From Chondrosia reniformis (taxonomy: Eukaryota; Porifera; Demospongiae; Chondrillida; Chondrillidae), in assembly GCA_947172415.1 (NCBI GenBank), contig OX359196.1, positions 6,263,901-6,327,900 on the forward strand: a DNA stretch of 64,000 nt, read 5' to 3'. Below the pieces are notes generated by a model. That model was not told the DNA's origin, did no database searches, and saw only the letters and a program-made list of their open reading frames with translations. Positions 1 through 12,727 of this stretch are shown here, piece by piece (position 1 is the stretch's first letter; each line of letters starts with the position of its first letter). Position numbers and translations under genes: made by a program.

Positions 1-1747
1 GTTGGTGTTATCTCTTTGGGACATGAATCTGTAGAAAAAAGTTTAAAATGTACCTTAAAATTATGTGGCTCTGTAAACTTGGCTCTACCTACGTACATAC
101 ATTGTATTTCATCACTCTCATTCCTTTCTCTGCCTGTGATAAAGGTCTGACTCACAACCACAACTTTAATGTAGTATGTAGTTCCTTCCTCAAGTCCTGT
201 TAAGTTGAAGTATGTTAGTTGAGTTATAGTAGTGTTGATTAAAGTGTCATTTCCCTCAGTTCTGTATTGAATGAAGTATCTTACATCTCCATTGGGTTCC
301 CTAGGAGGTATCCAGTTTAGTTCAATACCATCTGTTAGTACTTTAGTGACTGTTAGGTTTCTTGGTTTACTGGGACCTGGTGGAGTTAATAGTATAAGTG
401 TACCATAAGAACAATTGAGTATATACACCTGTCAAGCAACGAACTTGAGTCTAAGTATAATTTCAATTCATTCACAGTATATGGATCAGAGCTATAATTG
501 CCTCCATTGACACTCAACACAGTAACACTATAATCCACTCCAGGTATAACTGTATCTTTCTCTATAGTGTCCATAGTATGTCCATTGTAGACTTGATATT
601 CCACTTCCAAAGGTACTCCTAAATCACTTCTACCAAATCTAGCAATGTAATATTGATATTGTTTATTAATTGTATGCTGGTCAACAGTTAATACACTTCC
701 CAAGGATTGACTTGTGACTGTTAGAATCGGTGCTTCTAAATGACCTACAATGAAGATACAATAGTTAACAGATGTACACTCAATACTCTACTATTCTTCT
801 CACCATTGCCTCCTAAATATAAGAAGATCCTTTTGCTGTCCTGCCCTGCAGCAGTACTGCACCTAAATCTTGTGTTCTGATAGCTAGCCATGTTAACAAT
901 GAGAAACCTGGTTGAAGTGCTTATTGTTCCATCAGGATACTGATACACTGGACTACTTGAGTTAAATGTAACAGTTTCGTCTGTTTCAGTCCTCCATAAA
1001 GCATTACCCTGTGACATGGCAGTGCATGAAATAACATTTCCATCATTATCAATTGCAAGGTCCTCAGTATCAGTGACAATGACATCATTTGGAAGTAGAT
1101 GTCCATTACTGTGTATAACAGTTCCACCTGTATATTAGTACATCTTATGTCATTGTGTGACTGTTATACATGTATTAAGTACCTTGAACAGTGAGTGTAA
1201 AGGTAGAAGTTGTCACTTGATCTCCACCTCCCTCCACCTGACAAGTGTACTCCCCTCCATCCTGTGGAGACAAGATGTTGATCAAGAGTCTGTCATGGTA
1301 GGTCCTTCTGTTGGGATTGTCTCCCTGTCCAATGTTACAGAGTCCGTTGGGACATGTCCAGGTGTAGTTGTAGTGTGTTCCATGAGGTAGTCCAACTGCT
1401 CTGGCAACCAAGACTAGAGTTGATCCCAGAGGCAGAGTAGCAGGAGAGTCCACTACTGATACAGGAGTGTAGCCATCTATCAGAAGTAAGACTGTAGCAG
1501 GGACAGGACAAGTGATTAATAACAGTCTCAGTCTTGAGTTGATTAATAGCATATTTAGTTATAAACTGTTTAGTTACTCACTCGAGTTAGTGCCTAGTCT
1601 AAGAGCAGTACCTATTTGTGATGGAAGGATTGGAGTTATGTTATATTTAATTCACATATTCTCTATGTTCATTGACCTACCAACACAGAATAGTAAGATG
1701 ACAACTATAAGACTCAGTTCTCCTCTTCTCCCTGTTGGATCAGCCAT
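1..1747 (-). CDS. Ig/FN3 cell-surface receptor, paralogue A (3' part outside window)
   Basis: Exons on the minus strand: 1681-1747, 1183-1491, 804-1127, 427-744, 101-376 and 1-28 (continues off the left edge). Exon 1 encodes a hydrophobic signal peptide (MADPTGRRGELSLIVVILLF) and ends at a GTAGGT donor. Exons 2 and 3 each encode one Ig-like domain; both keep the two cysteines, and exon 2 has the Y-x-C before the last strand (GGEYTCQV). Exons 4 and 5 are FN3-like. Almost all introns are phase 1, as expected for shuffled extracellular modules. The exon 4 donor (427) is the weakest call. Exons 2-4 are close copies of those in the neighbouring gene at 2064-4907, so this is a recent tandem duplicate. 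The transmembrane segment and tail are not in the window. Role inferred: adhesion or recognition receptor; ligand unknown. Confidence 0.8.
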
Positions 1748-2063
1748 ATTGCATTCTGGTGTTGCTCAACCTGTTTACTGTTTACTTAGCAGCCAGTATA
1801 ACTATACTATATTCATTGACCATGCCTCGCCTTAGAGTTTGTTGTATAAATGTATTTGGTATTCATAAATGAAAAATGGAATGTAAACTTAAATTTCATA
1901 AAGCTATATTTACACATACATATATATGTACATGTAATTGAACATGAACATATGAAAATACTTTAGCAGCTAGACCATGTAACACATGCAAGTGGATAAA
2001 AATAAAAACTGTCAATATGTTGAATGAAGGAAAATGGAATGATTAGTTGGAGAAGTTAATGAG
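1748..2063. other. intergenic gap between the two receptor genes
   Basis: About 316 bp of AT-rich DNA between the 3' end of paralogue B and the start codon of paralogue A. It must hold the promoter of A and the 3' UTR of B. I see no ORF or repeat. Confidence 0.6.
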
Positions 2064-4907
2064 TTACACATCCTGGATGTCAGGATCAACAATATCACCA
2101 ACTGTATCATACTGATTTTCATCAGGACTTCCTCCTTCAAGCTCATTCTCTAGTTTGGTAGTAGAGGAGGCTCTATTCTCCACATTCTCATACTGGTGGT
2201 TGGGTAGAAGTCTGCTGTACAGATGGGTATAGGTGGAGTCATCCCTCTCTTTAGTGTGAATTGGTGTATATTCCACCTCATCCTCCTCTGAGCCATGCTT
2301 CAAGTCCTCATCAGAGGTAGCCAGATGGTCAGAGTGAAGTGATGAGCCTGTATTGTGGGAGGCTTGATCAGAAGCATTTTCAAGAGGAGCATGATACACT
2401 GGATTGTTAACTTTATCTGTAATTTGCTTCTCTAGTGTGTTGGCCTTTGGTGTGTTTGCCTCCGTGATGGAATCATCGTCTATCTCGTCATACTGGTTGG
2501 TTGCCATGGATAACCTACTTCCATCAATGTCCTTGATAATGATACCCTCAGGAGTGTCGTAGATCCTGTGACTGACTGTACTCTCGTAGTCGCTGTTGTC
2601 AACCTCTTTCTTTGTGACATACACAACAGATAAGCATCTTTGTCGGACTACAATACACACTATGAGCAGACTAAATGCAGCTGCCATGACAATTATTAGT
2701 GTCACAACTACTACTGCAATCACTGTACCAGGAATTTTATCTGTAGTAAGAGACATACAGTTGAAAGGTTTTGCACTTATGCTTCTACATGTATGTATGT
2801 ATGTACATATATAGCTACATATAAAAAGGGGAGGTCTTATCTTGATTGGGGGACCAAAGTTCTATTAGATAAGACTATCACTTGGCTGGTTCATCATAAC
2901 ATTTACAGTGATTATCCCTAAAAATGTGTGTATACAGATGTATATCAAAATTATTTCACTATACCTGATTCAAAGCTGGAGTTAGTTTGAGGTATTTGTG
3001 CCTGTTGGCAAGCTGTTTCATTGGTTATAACAGTTAACCCTAATCCATCCTTCTCCCTAATAACACAAAACTCTATTGTGGCATTGGATGAGTAGTTTGC
3101 ACTCTCCTTAGAAGATCCCACTGCCACCCAAAGCTCATAAACGTTGCCTTCCTTGAGCTGTGTTATATTTGAGAAAGTACTAATAGTATTCACTATTTGT
3201 GGTTGTGATTCTTGAGTGTTCCTCAGATATAATGAATATTCCTTAACTCCATTGGGTAGCCTGGGAGGTAGCCAATCCACTTCAAAACCGTCTGCAAAAT
3301 ATCGACTAATCTTTAAACATCGTGGAGATCTACTTATAGCTACAGGAGTATGGACATAACAACCATTAATACGTATATACACACTATACATACTGTATAT
3401 TAATGTTTGACATACTGTATATGGTTACCTAATAGTTTTAAACTGACCTGGTTGTACTCTAAATTTTATTTTTTTGTTCCCAAAAGCAGTAAATGGATTG
3501 TAGCTGTAATTGCCTCCATTGATACTCCACACAGTAACATTATAAGCCACTCCAGGTATAGCTGTAGGTTTATAAATAGTGTCTATAGTACGTCCATTGT
3601 ATCCTTGATATTCCACTTCCAAAGGTACTCCTAAATCACTTCTACCAAATCTAGCAATGTAATATTGATATTGTTTATTGATTGTACTCTGGTCAACGGT
3701 TAATATATTTCTAAAGGATTGACTTGTGACTGTTAGCATTGGTGCTTCTAAATGACCTACAATAAAGATATGATAGTTAACAGATGTACACTCAATATCT
3801 AACCATTCTCCTCACCACTGCCTCCTAAATATAAGAAGATCCATTTGCTATCCTGCCCTGCAGCAGTACTACACCTAAATCTTGTGTTCTGATAGCTAGC
3901 CATGTTAACAATGAGAAACCTGGTTGAAGTGCTTATTGTTCCATCAGGATACTGATACACTGGACTACTTGAGTTATATGTAACATCTTCAGATACAGTT
4001 GTTTCAAGCCTCCACAAAGCAGCAATATTAGTAGTTCCCATAACAGTGCATGAAATATTAACATTTCCATCATTATCAATTGCAGTATCAGTGACAATAA
4101 TGGCATTATTTGGAAGTAGATTTCCATTACTGTGTATAACAGTTCCACCTGTATATACGTAAGTACATTAGTACATCTTAAGTCATAGTGTTACTGTAAA
4201 GAAGGCATTAAGTACCTTGAACAGTGAGTGTAAAGGTAGAAGTTGTCACTTGATCTCCACCTCCCTCCACCTGACAAGTGTACTCCCCTCCATCCTGTGG
4301 AGACAAGATGTTGATCAAGAGTCTGTCATGGTAGGTCCTTCTGTTGGGATTGTCTCCCTGTCCAATGTTACAGGGTCCATTGGGACATGTCCAGGTGTAG
4401 TTGTAGTGTGTTCCGTGAGGTAGTCCAACTGCTCTGGCAACCAAGACTAGAGTTGATCCCAGAGGCAGAGTAGCAGGAGAGTCCACTACTGATACAGGAG
4501 TGTAGCCATCTATTATAATTTCAGCTACACAAGGAATGGTACAGATATAGATAGTTGCTACAATTGCCTACTTTACTGGGTAACTTGAAAAGGTAGCAGA
4601 TAAACCCAGATCAATCAATATCAGCTTGCCTAATATAGCTATGCCCTTTCACATAATAGATATCCTGGCCTATATTCTTTCATATATAGCTAGTAAGCCA
4701 ATAGGTACATTTGGTAGGGGCCAAAAGTCCTCTTAAGTAGATAAACAGTTATTGTAAGACCAACCTGAAAAAGCTGTTTTGCAATCACTACTTGTAGCTG
4801 TAGAAGGTAATTAAATTATCTGTAATCATATGGTCAGCTTATGTAGATCAGCCCTTACCTCTAGCCACCTCAAAAAGTAGAATCACTATCATGTATAATC
4901 TTTCCAT
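2064..4907 (-). CDS. Ig-Ig-FN3-FN3 transmembrane receptor with tyrosine-rich, ITIM-bearing tail (paralogue B)
   Basis: Six phase-1 exons: 4859-4907 (signal peptide MERLYMIVILLFEVAR), 4216-4524 (Ig), 3816-4148 (Ig), 3448-3756 (FN3), 2965-3339 (FN3) and 2064-2740 (transmembrane segment plus tail); about 683 residues. The last exon begins with a hydrophobic helix (VIAVVVVTLIIVMAAAFSLL) followed by RQR. The tail has many tyrosines: two fit the ITIM pattern (V-E-YTPI and S-T-YTHL), and others lie in YSRL, YENV (a Grb2-type YxN site), NPVY, YDEI and YDTV. There is no kinase domain, so signalling would depend on recruited SH2/PTB proteins such as phosphatases or adaptors. This is known for ITIM receptors and inferred here. 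It forms a tandem pair with the gene to its left. The alternative label is a generic sponge adhesion molecule. Confidence 0.85.
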
Positions 4908-5815
4908 CTTCTTCCTTCTTCTTAACCACTAAGGACATGTATGCTGCTATAAGACTAGTGTAGAAGATTAGTCAAATCAGCAATTTAAACAGGTGATGTC
5001 ATAGTGTGGGCAGGCCACCAGCCCCCTTTTACCTAGCTACTGTAAGTGTAAGCAATCTAGCCTTTGATTTAATATTTTTTCAAATCCCTAGAGACATAGC
5101 TATGAATTTCATTATTACAATGAATATCATTATCTTGTGCTATATAGCTACTTGGAAAGTGATAGAAAGAGTCATGTTTGCTTTTATCCTTAAAACATAA
5201 AATTGGTTGTGGTTGAGGACTATGTTCTATATGGCCTCTGCAAGCACTGACTCTCAAGTTTGTGGAAACATAAATACATGTGAATCCCCATAATGACAGG
5301 GGACTGTAGCCTTATGCCCAAAGGGTTCATAAAAACATCCTTTTTGTTGTATTGGTTTAGTAGAGATACCCTTTAAAGCACTAACTTAGACTTTTTCCTT
5401 CTGCTCCCTTTCTGGGATAGTTAATAATATTATAAGCGCTGTATATGTGTATGTGCTGTACATAGGTAAGATATACAAGTAGGTACAGTATATACGTACA
5501 GATATGTACCCCTCAGTGAGCTGAGTAGCACTCATGCATATACTGTATATTGAATATTGTCTATGGAGAAGTACAGTGGTGTGCCTTATAAACAGATGTT
5601 TTAATACAAATGTATTTGCACATATACGTACATACTATATATAAATTAATTAAGATCCGGACTTTAGTACAGTATGCAGTAGTTCCCTAATTATACTGTA
5701 AATGGATGTAAAATGGTGTTTTAGCTTACTGTATATATGAGATTTAGCTAAGATATACCTTATCTGTGTACAGTCTGATATCTCACAATCTCTATACGGT
5801 CAGCCAAAGCATAGT
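4908..5815. other. intergenic region, no gene recognised
   Basis: About 900 bp, AT-rich, with several TACGTA/GTATAC-type palindromic dinucleotide tracts near 5430-5650. ORFs here are short and lack splice-site or family support. It could hide upstream exons of the CCDC138-like gene, but I could not find any. Confidence 0.5.
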
Positions 5816-7969
5816 ATGGGTTCACATGTAGCAATTCATTTCTTGTTTTGTTACTATATGCAGTGTGTTCCTGCTCCAGCCAGTCTAGTGAACCTGGAGA
5901 ATGTGGGTCTTCTCTTGGAATGGATTACTACTCTAAAAGGTCACACAACTGGAAGCAAACATCAATGTGACACACCCACAAAAGTAAGACATGGAGACAT
6001 AGATAATCCTGTTATCTCGAGCCATCTAAGGTGTACAGTCCTGCAGTCATACTCCTTCTACATATACTGTATCATAATACTATAGGTATACTGGCATGAA
6101 GCAACTGTATGAGATATGATACATAGACAACTATTTTGCTTGATTGCTAAACTTAATGAACTGAAATTACCCATCAAAGTGTTTCATGACATTTTGGTTC
6201 AACTTGACTTTCTTGTACTTATATAAAATAACCACTCATTAGAGCTGAGTCTGACATTAGATTCTGTCCTTTCACCCAAGGTTATGCCCTATATCACTGA
6301 AATTTTATCGGAAGTGTCCTCAAGGGAAGATTTTACTCTGCAGAGACAGTACCTGGAATTCACTCGCTGGTGTCTGCTAGATCAGCAGCTCAAGGTGTCT
6401 GTGAGCTCTGAGCAGGTAAGACCCTCACCCAAAGTCTTCCTAGAGGATCAGTTAAAAGACATGACAAACTTGTGATGTTTCCCTGCAGTGGCTTGTATAA
6501 CAGTTTCATGTGCTAGTATATATCATGTTTTTTGTGTCTTTGTCTGCATGAGACCATTGCCTACTGTGCAACTGCCTGGCAATTAATTGTAAATAAAGTT
6601 ATGCAATTATGGACCAGCATCATTACTTCATTACGTGACATATTCATGTTAGAAGCCATCCGCATTGAGTTCTACCATGAGACGCCTGGGAGCTCTGATG
6701 CTGGGTATGAAGCATGTCAGTGGTACAAGTGGAACTGAGAAGAAGGTTACAGTAGAAGGATACTGTAACAGTCAAGATAGACAAGTCCGATTACTAGCAT
6801 CACTTATTGCCTTGAAAACTGTGTCACAAGGTAAGATACGTACTTGCTAGCAATTAATTAAAGTCAAAGGTCTAGCTTTTGCTTGAATAAAAGATATCAC
6901 TTGGAATGAATATCTACACATTCTTTTAGCTGATATTTTGGCGCAAGTGTTTGATGTTCTTCATCAAGATCTTGCTAATGAATTTGTAAGTTTTAAATAT
7001 TTGAATATCTGGTATAAGTCTCAGTGACCATGGAAATCCTGTCACAGAATATCACTTTAATTGAATTTTTTTGCTTTAGAGTAAAGTACTCTTTTTGAAG
7101 TATTGTGGTGTTGAAGTCCTTCAATCCTTATTGAAGCCCACCAAGGTAATTATAAGTAATTGTATTACTCTCATCTGCTAGTCCCTTGTCTCATAATTAT
7201 AACCATACATGGTATTTATTTTTATAGCAAGCCTGTAACAAAGCAATTGATATATTTCTACTAATGTCTGTAGAATCTGGTAAGTGGGTGGAAGTACAGT
7301 AGGTTGTGTCTTGTAGTTAGAGAAGATATGGTATACATAATCTATAATCAGTGTCTTGTAGTAATATGTGTACAGCACATAACTAGAGCTTCCTGGGGTT
7401 ATCTGCTGGCAATTATATAGGAATGCAATTTAATTATTTGTCATGCACAGTAGTGAGGATTAGGAGAAAGTTGGTTTGTCAAAGGGTACTTGGTATCACA
7501 TTGTTATTCTCTGCCACTGAATGATTTCATTGGGTTTGAATGTCCTTCTATAGCTTCACTCCACTCCTTTCTGCTTGCATTGTGTGATCCCAACTGGTTT
7601 AGAGCTGTGTACAGTATTCTGAAGCACCCACAGACAGATGTCATGTGTGTGGAGAAGTTGTGTGTTATCCTTCAGAGGTTATCCAAACTCCAGTGAGACT
7701 GCACAGACGTATATACCTAAACACTTACATGTGCCAGATATCTACGTATATATTCTGTAATATGCACATATATACATGTGTGCATGTTGTACAACTATAA
7801 TACTTAATGGTATGTTCTTATATATAGTGAGAGTCACAAGCTGTTTGAAAGCCATCACTTGGTGTCCATCTTAAGAGACCTGCAAGTCACCTTTAGAGGA
7901 TCAAGTCAAAGTTTTCTATCACTGAATCTACAGTCCATTCTCAACAACGTCAGGAAGCAGGATCTGTAA
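5816..7969 (+). CDS. CCDC138: CCDC138-like protein, conserved C-terminal region
   Basis: Eight exons with matching phase: 5816-5983, 6281-6415, 6653-6830, 6930-6985, 7080-7145, 7228-7279, 7554-7692, 7828-7969; about 311 residues. Recognised from memory of vertebrate CCDC138: LSSTMRRLG, the LIALKTVSQADILAQ stretch, VLFLKYCGVEVL, EKLCVILQRLSKL, SHKLFESHHLVSILRDLQ and the SLNLQSILNN ending align in order. CCDC138 is a ciliary/centrosomal protein of poorly known function. Vertebrate members are about 660 residues with an N-terminal coiled coil; here only the C-terminal half is found. The start at 5816 is the first in-frame ATG of exon 1. That exon also has a good acceptor (ATGCAG before 5863), so 5863 may be its true start, with 5' exons missing, lost or very distant. 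The 3' end is 181 bp from the convergent SMARCD stop. Confidence 0.8.
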
Positions 7970-8150
7970 CTTCCTTGCATCCAAAGTTACACACAGTAGA
8001 TCAAGATAACACTAATGTGCTATTGTATATCACACTTCTGCACACTTTAATTACTAAAGATTACTTTTAAAATTTCATGTGCATATAATTTATATGTGTA
8101 TAAAAGAGATGTAATATATAATGTGATGTTATTTAATCCATTCTTTAATC

Positions 8151-10968
8151 CTATGGATGCCTCATTCCCAGTGCCTGCTCCAACTCTGATCTTCTCTGGC
8201 TCACCTATAGCATAATACAATCATATAACAGCTGCACGTTTTAAACTGAATGCACATTTTCAGAGGATATGAAATGAGTTGTCCCAGAGATCTACACCTT
8301 GCTACATATATTATATGTTATATGCCTGGTCTGTAGCTTAAATGAATAGAAAGGGTTTCAGTTTAGGGACAAACCTTTTGATAAAAATATCTTGTTACTC
8401 CATCGTTGACCCATTTCTCTTGGTAATAGGCAGCTTTCCTCTCTGCTTCCTTGTTTCCAACTTTGTTCCCACTCAACAGCTGCAGGGACAACCAGAACAT
8501 AATCCACAACACTGGTTGCACAATCAACAGCATTGGTTGCACAATCAACAGTACTGGTTGCTCAAGAGAATAATGCACACACCTTTAGGTCCCTGCTTTG
8601 TGAAGCTAACCATTCATTGATAAACTTTTGGGGATTCTGTGAAAATCCCAGATAGAATTCACGCTGCAGCTTCAAGGTATTGATTTGTTCAACTGTTTCT
8701 AGAATCTTGAACAAACATATGAAGTGGTCACCTCTTAGTTGCTGTAACTTTAGAAGGTACACGTGTAAGCAAGACATACTGTACCACTCACCTTTTGGTC
8801 AAGAGACGAAATCTCCTGTTGATTGGAAGGAGTTCCAACAAATGTTTGCATCTTTGACTTTACTGGGTCATCCACCTCAACATCAATGTCGTAGCAAACC
8901 AGCTTCTTAGAGTCTGGGGCATCTGGGCTGGTTACATGAGTCATAGAAACAGTGGCAAGCTTAAAAGCAATACAACAGAGGTCTTGTATCATTATCATTA
9001 TGTGTTTATAATGATGGAACAGAATTTTTGATTTTTTTTCTTTTTAAAATTTTTCATTTCTTGTACATATAGTGCAGTACGGGCATGCAAGTAGCCCTAG
9101 TGTGAAGTTTGCACACAATGCACTTAAATATAATAATAATATAATATACGTATATACATCAGTGACCACATCAGAATGGCCCTATCTACATCAACAAGAG
9201 TAGTAACTTACTTTAGCTGGTGATGGATCACTATGGGGTCCGGAGGTCCTAATAAGGGGTATAATCTTTTTGGTAATTCTGTGAATTTCATTCTTGGCAC
9301 TTCAAATATCTGTTCAAAGTACTTGTCACAGTTGATGTATTCCCTCTCATTTGGATCCTGTAGACTGTTTGTCTAGTTATGGGAATGGCACGACCAGTTT
9401 GACAAGTCAACATGTACCACACATACACACAGCAGTTTGACAAGTCAACATGTACCACACATACACACAGCAGTTTGACAAGTCAACATGTACCACACAT
9501 ACACACAGCAGTTTGACAAGTCAACATGTACCACACATACACACAGCAGTTTGACAAGTCAACATGTACCACGCATACACACAGCAGTTTGACAAGTTGA
9601 TGTATGTACGTATGTACATGATAGGGAAGGCTTACTGTAATGTACTGCCATATTGCTCTGATAATGATGGGTCTGGTTGCAGTGTGCACACCCAGGAGCT
9701 TGCTAAGCTTGCTAGGCAGCTTGTACTGAATAGGCTCAGGATGGAGGGTCAGAATAATTGTGGCCTTTGTACTGCAGTCACCAATCCGCCGTATCTGAGT
9801 GAGAAGAGTTGAGCATATGTATGTACCTTCAGAAGTGCCAATAGCCCTTCAGTCTATCTATTAGTGCCTCTCTATCCCCCTCTCCCCCCCACACCCTGAG
9901 TGTATTTGTTAACGAGTTACTCTTCTCATTTGGTGTGCTATCTCACCTGGAACCCATCTGAGTCAGCTGCCTGACCCTCTTTGGACCACTGCAAGGAGGG
10001 AGATAGGTCACCATTGCTGTACTACCATATTAGGACATGCATACTGACCTCAATTATGTGCTGGTCAGGTCCATATAAGTTGGGATCCAATTCAACAATA
10101 ACAGACTTCAGGAAACTAGAGAACTTGCCCTTAATTCTGGTCTCTGGTCGAGCTCCACTCTAAAGTACAAGTTACATGGTCAATATTTATGAATCAGTGC
10201 ATTGTGCTGTATATTAAACCTCATCAAGTAGTCTGCCTTCAATTTTCAGTTCCCATTCTGGAGTTGGTTTGGAATCTTGGTCCATAGATATGTCTGTCTC
10301 GTTTGGTTTTGGCAAATTGAAAAAATTGTGTGAAACAAACAAACGTAGCTTTCTCTTTTGCTAAACAGTGAACAACAAATTCATAAGAATCCAATTTCAC
10401 TAAACAGCTTTACTTGACTCTGGTCACCTTTAGAGGTCGTTTCAGTGTTTCCTGGATTTCCAACTTTTTTCTTGTCAAAGTGGCATCTAGCTTCTGCTCA
10501 AATGTTAGCAGGTCTGTATAAGTCTTTGACTCTGGCACCAAATCACGTATCTGCAGAATTAACAGTGTTTATCAGCACACTAAGACAAGGTATCAATACC
10601 ACATAAGTCTACAGATGGAGAGATGTGCATATAATTTTATAGCACACCCTTTGAGACAGCATCTTGTCTCCAAGTCTTTTCGGTTTTGGTCTCAATTTCG
10701 CTTTAGAATCTGCTACCTTCTTCTTGGCTAAATCTGTGACCCTTCCCTGATAGATGCCTTGAAATCTCTGACCAACGTTAGCATGTCCTCTTCCTGGATA
10801 AGCCTAGGAAACGAGGATAAAGATGGAACAAGACTGATACCTCAACATAGCCACATTAATAAATCTTACTGATCTCATCATTCGCTGAGCCATAGCTTGA
10901 TTCTGGTAGGCTCCGCTTGGAGGCATTCCAGTGGAATAGGCTGGAGGAAAATTGGGTCTGGCGGCCAT
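8151..10968 (-). CDS. SMARCD1: SWI/SNF (BAF) complex subunit SMARCD/BAF60
   Basis: Twelve exons: 10870-10968, 10648-10803, 10428-10550, 10220-10360, 10049-10159, 9947-9988, 9636-9794, 9212-9372, 8792-8927, 8583-8705, 8375-8479, 8151-8204; 469 residues, against about 515 in human SMARCD1. The N-terminus is proline/glutamine-rich with the [16 protein letters not shown] block. The centre holds the SWIB domain ([42 protein letters not shown]). The acidic [11 protein letters not shown] motif and a C-terminal helical region ([36 protein letters not shown]) follow. The protein bridges the remodeller to transcription factors in the nucleus (family knowledge). One ancestral gene rather than the three vertebrate paralogues is likely, so the 1/2/3 suffix is nominal. 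The start codon is 35 bp from that of the divergent PNKD gene. Intron 7 carries a minisatellite. Confidence 0.95.
9397..9600. repeat. 38-bp tandem repeat in SMARCD intron 7
   Basis: About five head-to-tail copies of a 38-bp unit starting GTTTGACAAGTCAACATG. The copies are almost identical; one has ACGCAT for ACACAT. It lies wholly between exons 7 and 8. Confidence 0.9.
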
Positions 10969-11003
10969 TTTACCACAACCACAACTAGGGCCACGCCTTC
11001 AAA
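10969..11003. promoter_or_regulatory. ultra-short bidirectional promoter SMARCD / PNKD-like
   Basis: Only 35 bp separate the two divergent start codons. The 5' UTRs and core promoters must overlap each other or the opposite coding exon. The SMARCD start lies in AAAATGGCCGCC, which resembles a YY1 site. I see no TATA box. Confidence 0.6.
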
Positions 11004-12727
11004 ATGTCCGTCATGCTGTTGATTTTGTTGCTGGCCATCTGCTGTATAGCGGTATTTATGATGCCGAAGAAAGTTAGGGTAAAAGTACTGTTTTTAGCAT
11101 TGTGAGTATACTATAACGAAGGATCGGAAAGATATATCATGCGATTATCATGTTAATACAGATACAAATTGTATACAAAGACAAGAGTCGGTTTACTGTG
11201 GCACAAGTGGTCACTTAAAAGGCATAGAAGATTCGTTTCTACTGGAAAGCGAAGTCCTTTAAAGGATAAAACGGTCATTTTCAAGGACGTGGCCATTCAT
11301 ATTGTACCATTTCTGAAGGACAACCTAGCTTATGTTGTTGTAGACAAGATGTCCTCCTCAGCAGCTGTCATTGACCCAGCCCATCCAGAGCCTGTTATAG
11401 TAGGTGCTCGTATGTATTTACTGTATTATATAGGTTTATGGACTTTTTGAAGGCTTTACATATTCACATAATTGTTTTTTTGTTGTAGAAATGTTTAAAG
11501 TCTTTAGATAATGTCAACTTGACTGCAATATTCTGTACACACAAGCACTGGTAGGTCTGGCTGCACAAGAATCTCTCATGAGAGGCTATACGTACTGTAT
11601 ATGCTTCCAACCTCCAGGGATCACTGTGGAGGAAATAGCATTATGAAGGAGACATTTCCTGGTACACCTCTTTACAGTACTTCAATTGATGCAGGTTACA
11701 GCTACACAAAGTATGCCTTAATAGTACAGCCACAATATCCTATGTTTTACTATAGTCTAGTATAACTCTGTATACTTAATCCTACATGTAGTGCCCTTTA
11801 TGATGGTGATGTCATCAAAGTGGGTGCGGCTTCATTTAAAATTCTGTGTACTCCTGGACACACTCTAGGTTTGCCAATTTCCAGCACTCCTTCCCAGACT
11901 AGGCATGTCATCTGTTTGTCATGTGCTCTCAGGTCATGTGACATACATACTGGAAGGCACAGATCATCATCCTCCATTTTTGTTCACAGGAGACCATCTG
12001 TTTGTTGGAGGATGTGGTATGCAATGTAGTATACAAATACATTCACACATGTTCACATTTGTGCATACGTATAATCAAATCTTAAAATTCACAGAAACAA
12101 TTGGAAAACATATTTGTTATTACAACTAGAATTACTTTTGTGTATACTATATGGTCATATCAGAGATGATTAAGTTTAGACTAGTACACTTACGTATGTA
12201 CTTGTAAGCCTTATATATATTATATTATACTTATATAATGTGTATATAATATATCTTGTATATATACAGGTCAGTTGTTTGAAGGAAAGGGTACTGTGAT
12301 GGTAGACTCATTAAATCTGATTAAAAAGCAAAACAGACAAGCCCTAATCTTTCCTGGACACGACTATGCACTGGAGAACCTTAAATTCATAACCAGGCTG
12401 GCTGAACCAGACAATGAGAGTGCAAAGCAGAAACTGAAGGATGTCATGAGATTAGCAAGTAGTAGAGATGTTGCAGTAGGTCCAGTGATAGTATGGCTAT
12501 GTACGTACCACATGTCAGGTACCAGCTAGGGCACTCTATGTCACATGTATATTTAGGTACCATCTGTTTTGAGTGAAGAGTTGGAGTATAATCCTTTTTT
12601 ACGCCTGAAGGAACCTAAAGTCATTGCATCAACTGGTCTTAAAGAAAGCAGTATATCTGATAATGAAGTGTTCTTAGAAGTACGCAGAATGAAAAACTAC
12701 TCAACAGGAGCACCCATCTGGTTTTGA
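11004..12727 (+). CDS. PNKD: PNKD-like metallo-beta-lactamase-fold hydrolase, N-terminally membrane-anchored
   Basis: Eight exons: 11004-11078, 11181-11399, 11489-11550, 11618-11710, 11792-11868, 11933-12016, 12270-12475, 12557-12727; about 328 residues. The first exon is a hydrophobic anchor (VMLLILLLAICCIAVFMM). The metal-binding H-x-H-x-D-H motif is intact across an exon junction (CTHKHW|DHCGGN), followed by CTPGHTLGHV, FTGDHLFVGGCG, FPGHDYALENL and SEELEYNPFLRLKEP. These match PNKD and the wider glyoxalase II family. Glyoxalase II hydrolyses S-lactoylglutathione; the PNKD substrate is uncertain. The exon 2 acceptor (before 11181) is pyrimidine-poor and is the least certain junction; the rest are phase-consistent. 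HAGH is the main alternative, but the C-terminal tail after NPFLR and the anchor favour PNKD. Confidence 0.88.

Noticed and set aside
2064-4907. Receptor tyrosine kinase
   Set aside because: The intracellular exon has no glycine loop, HRD or DFG motif.
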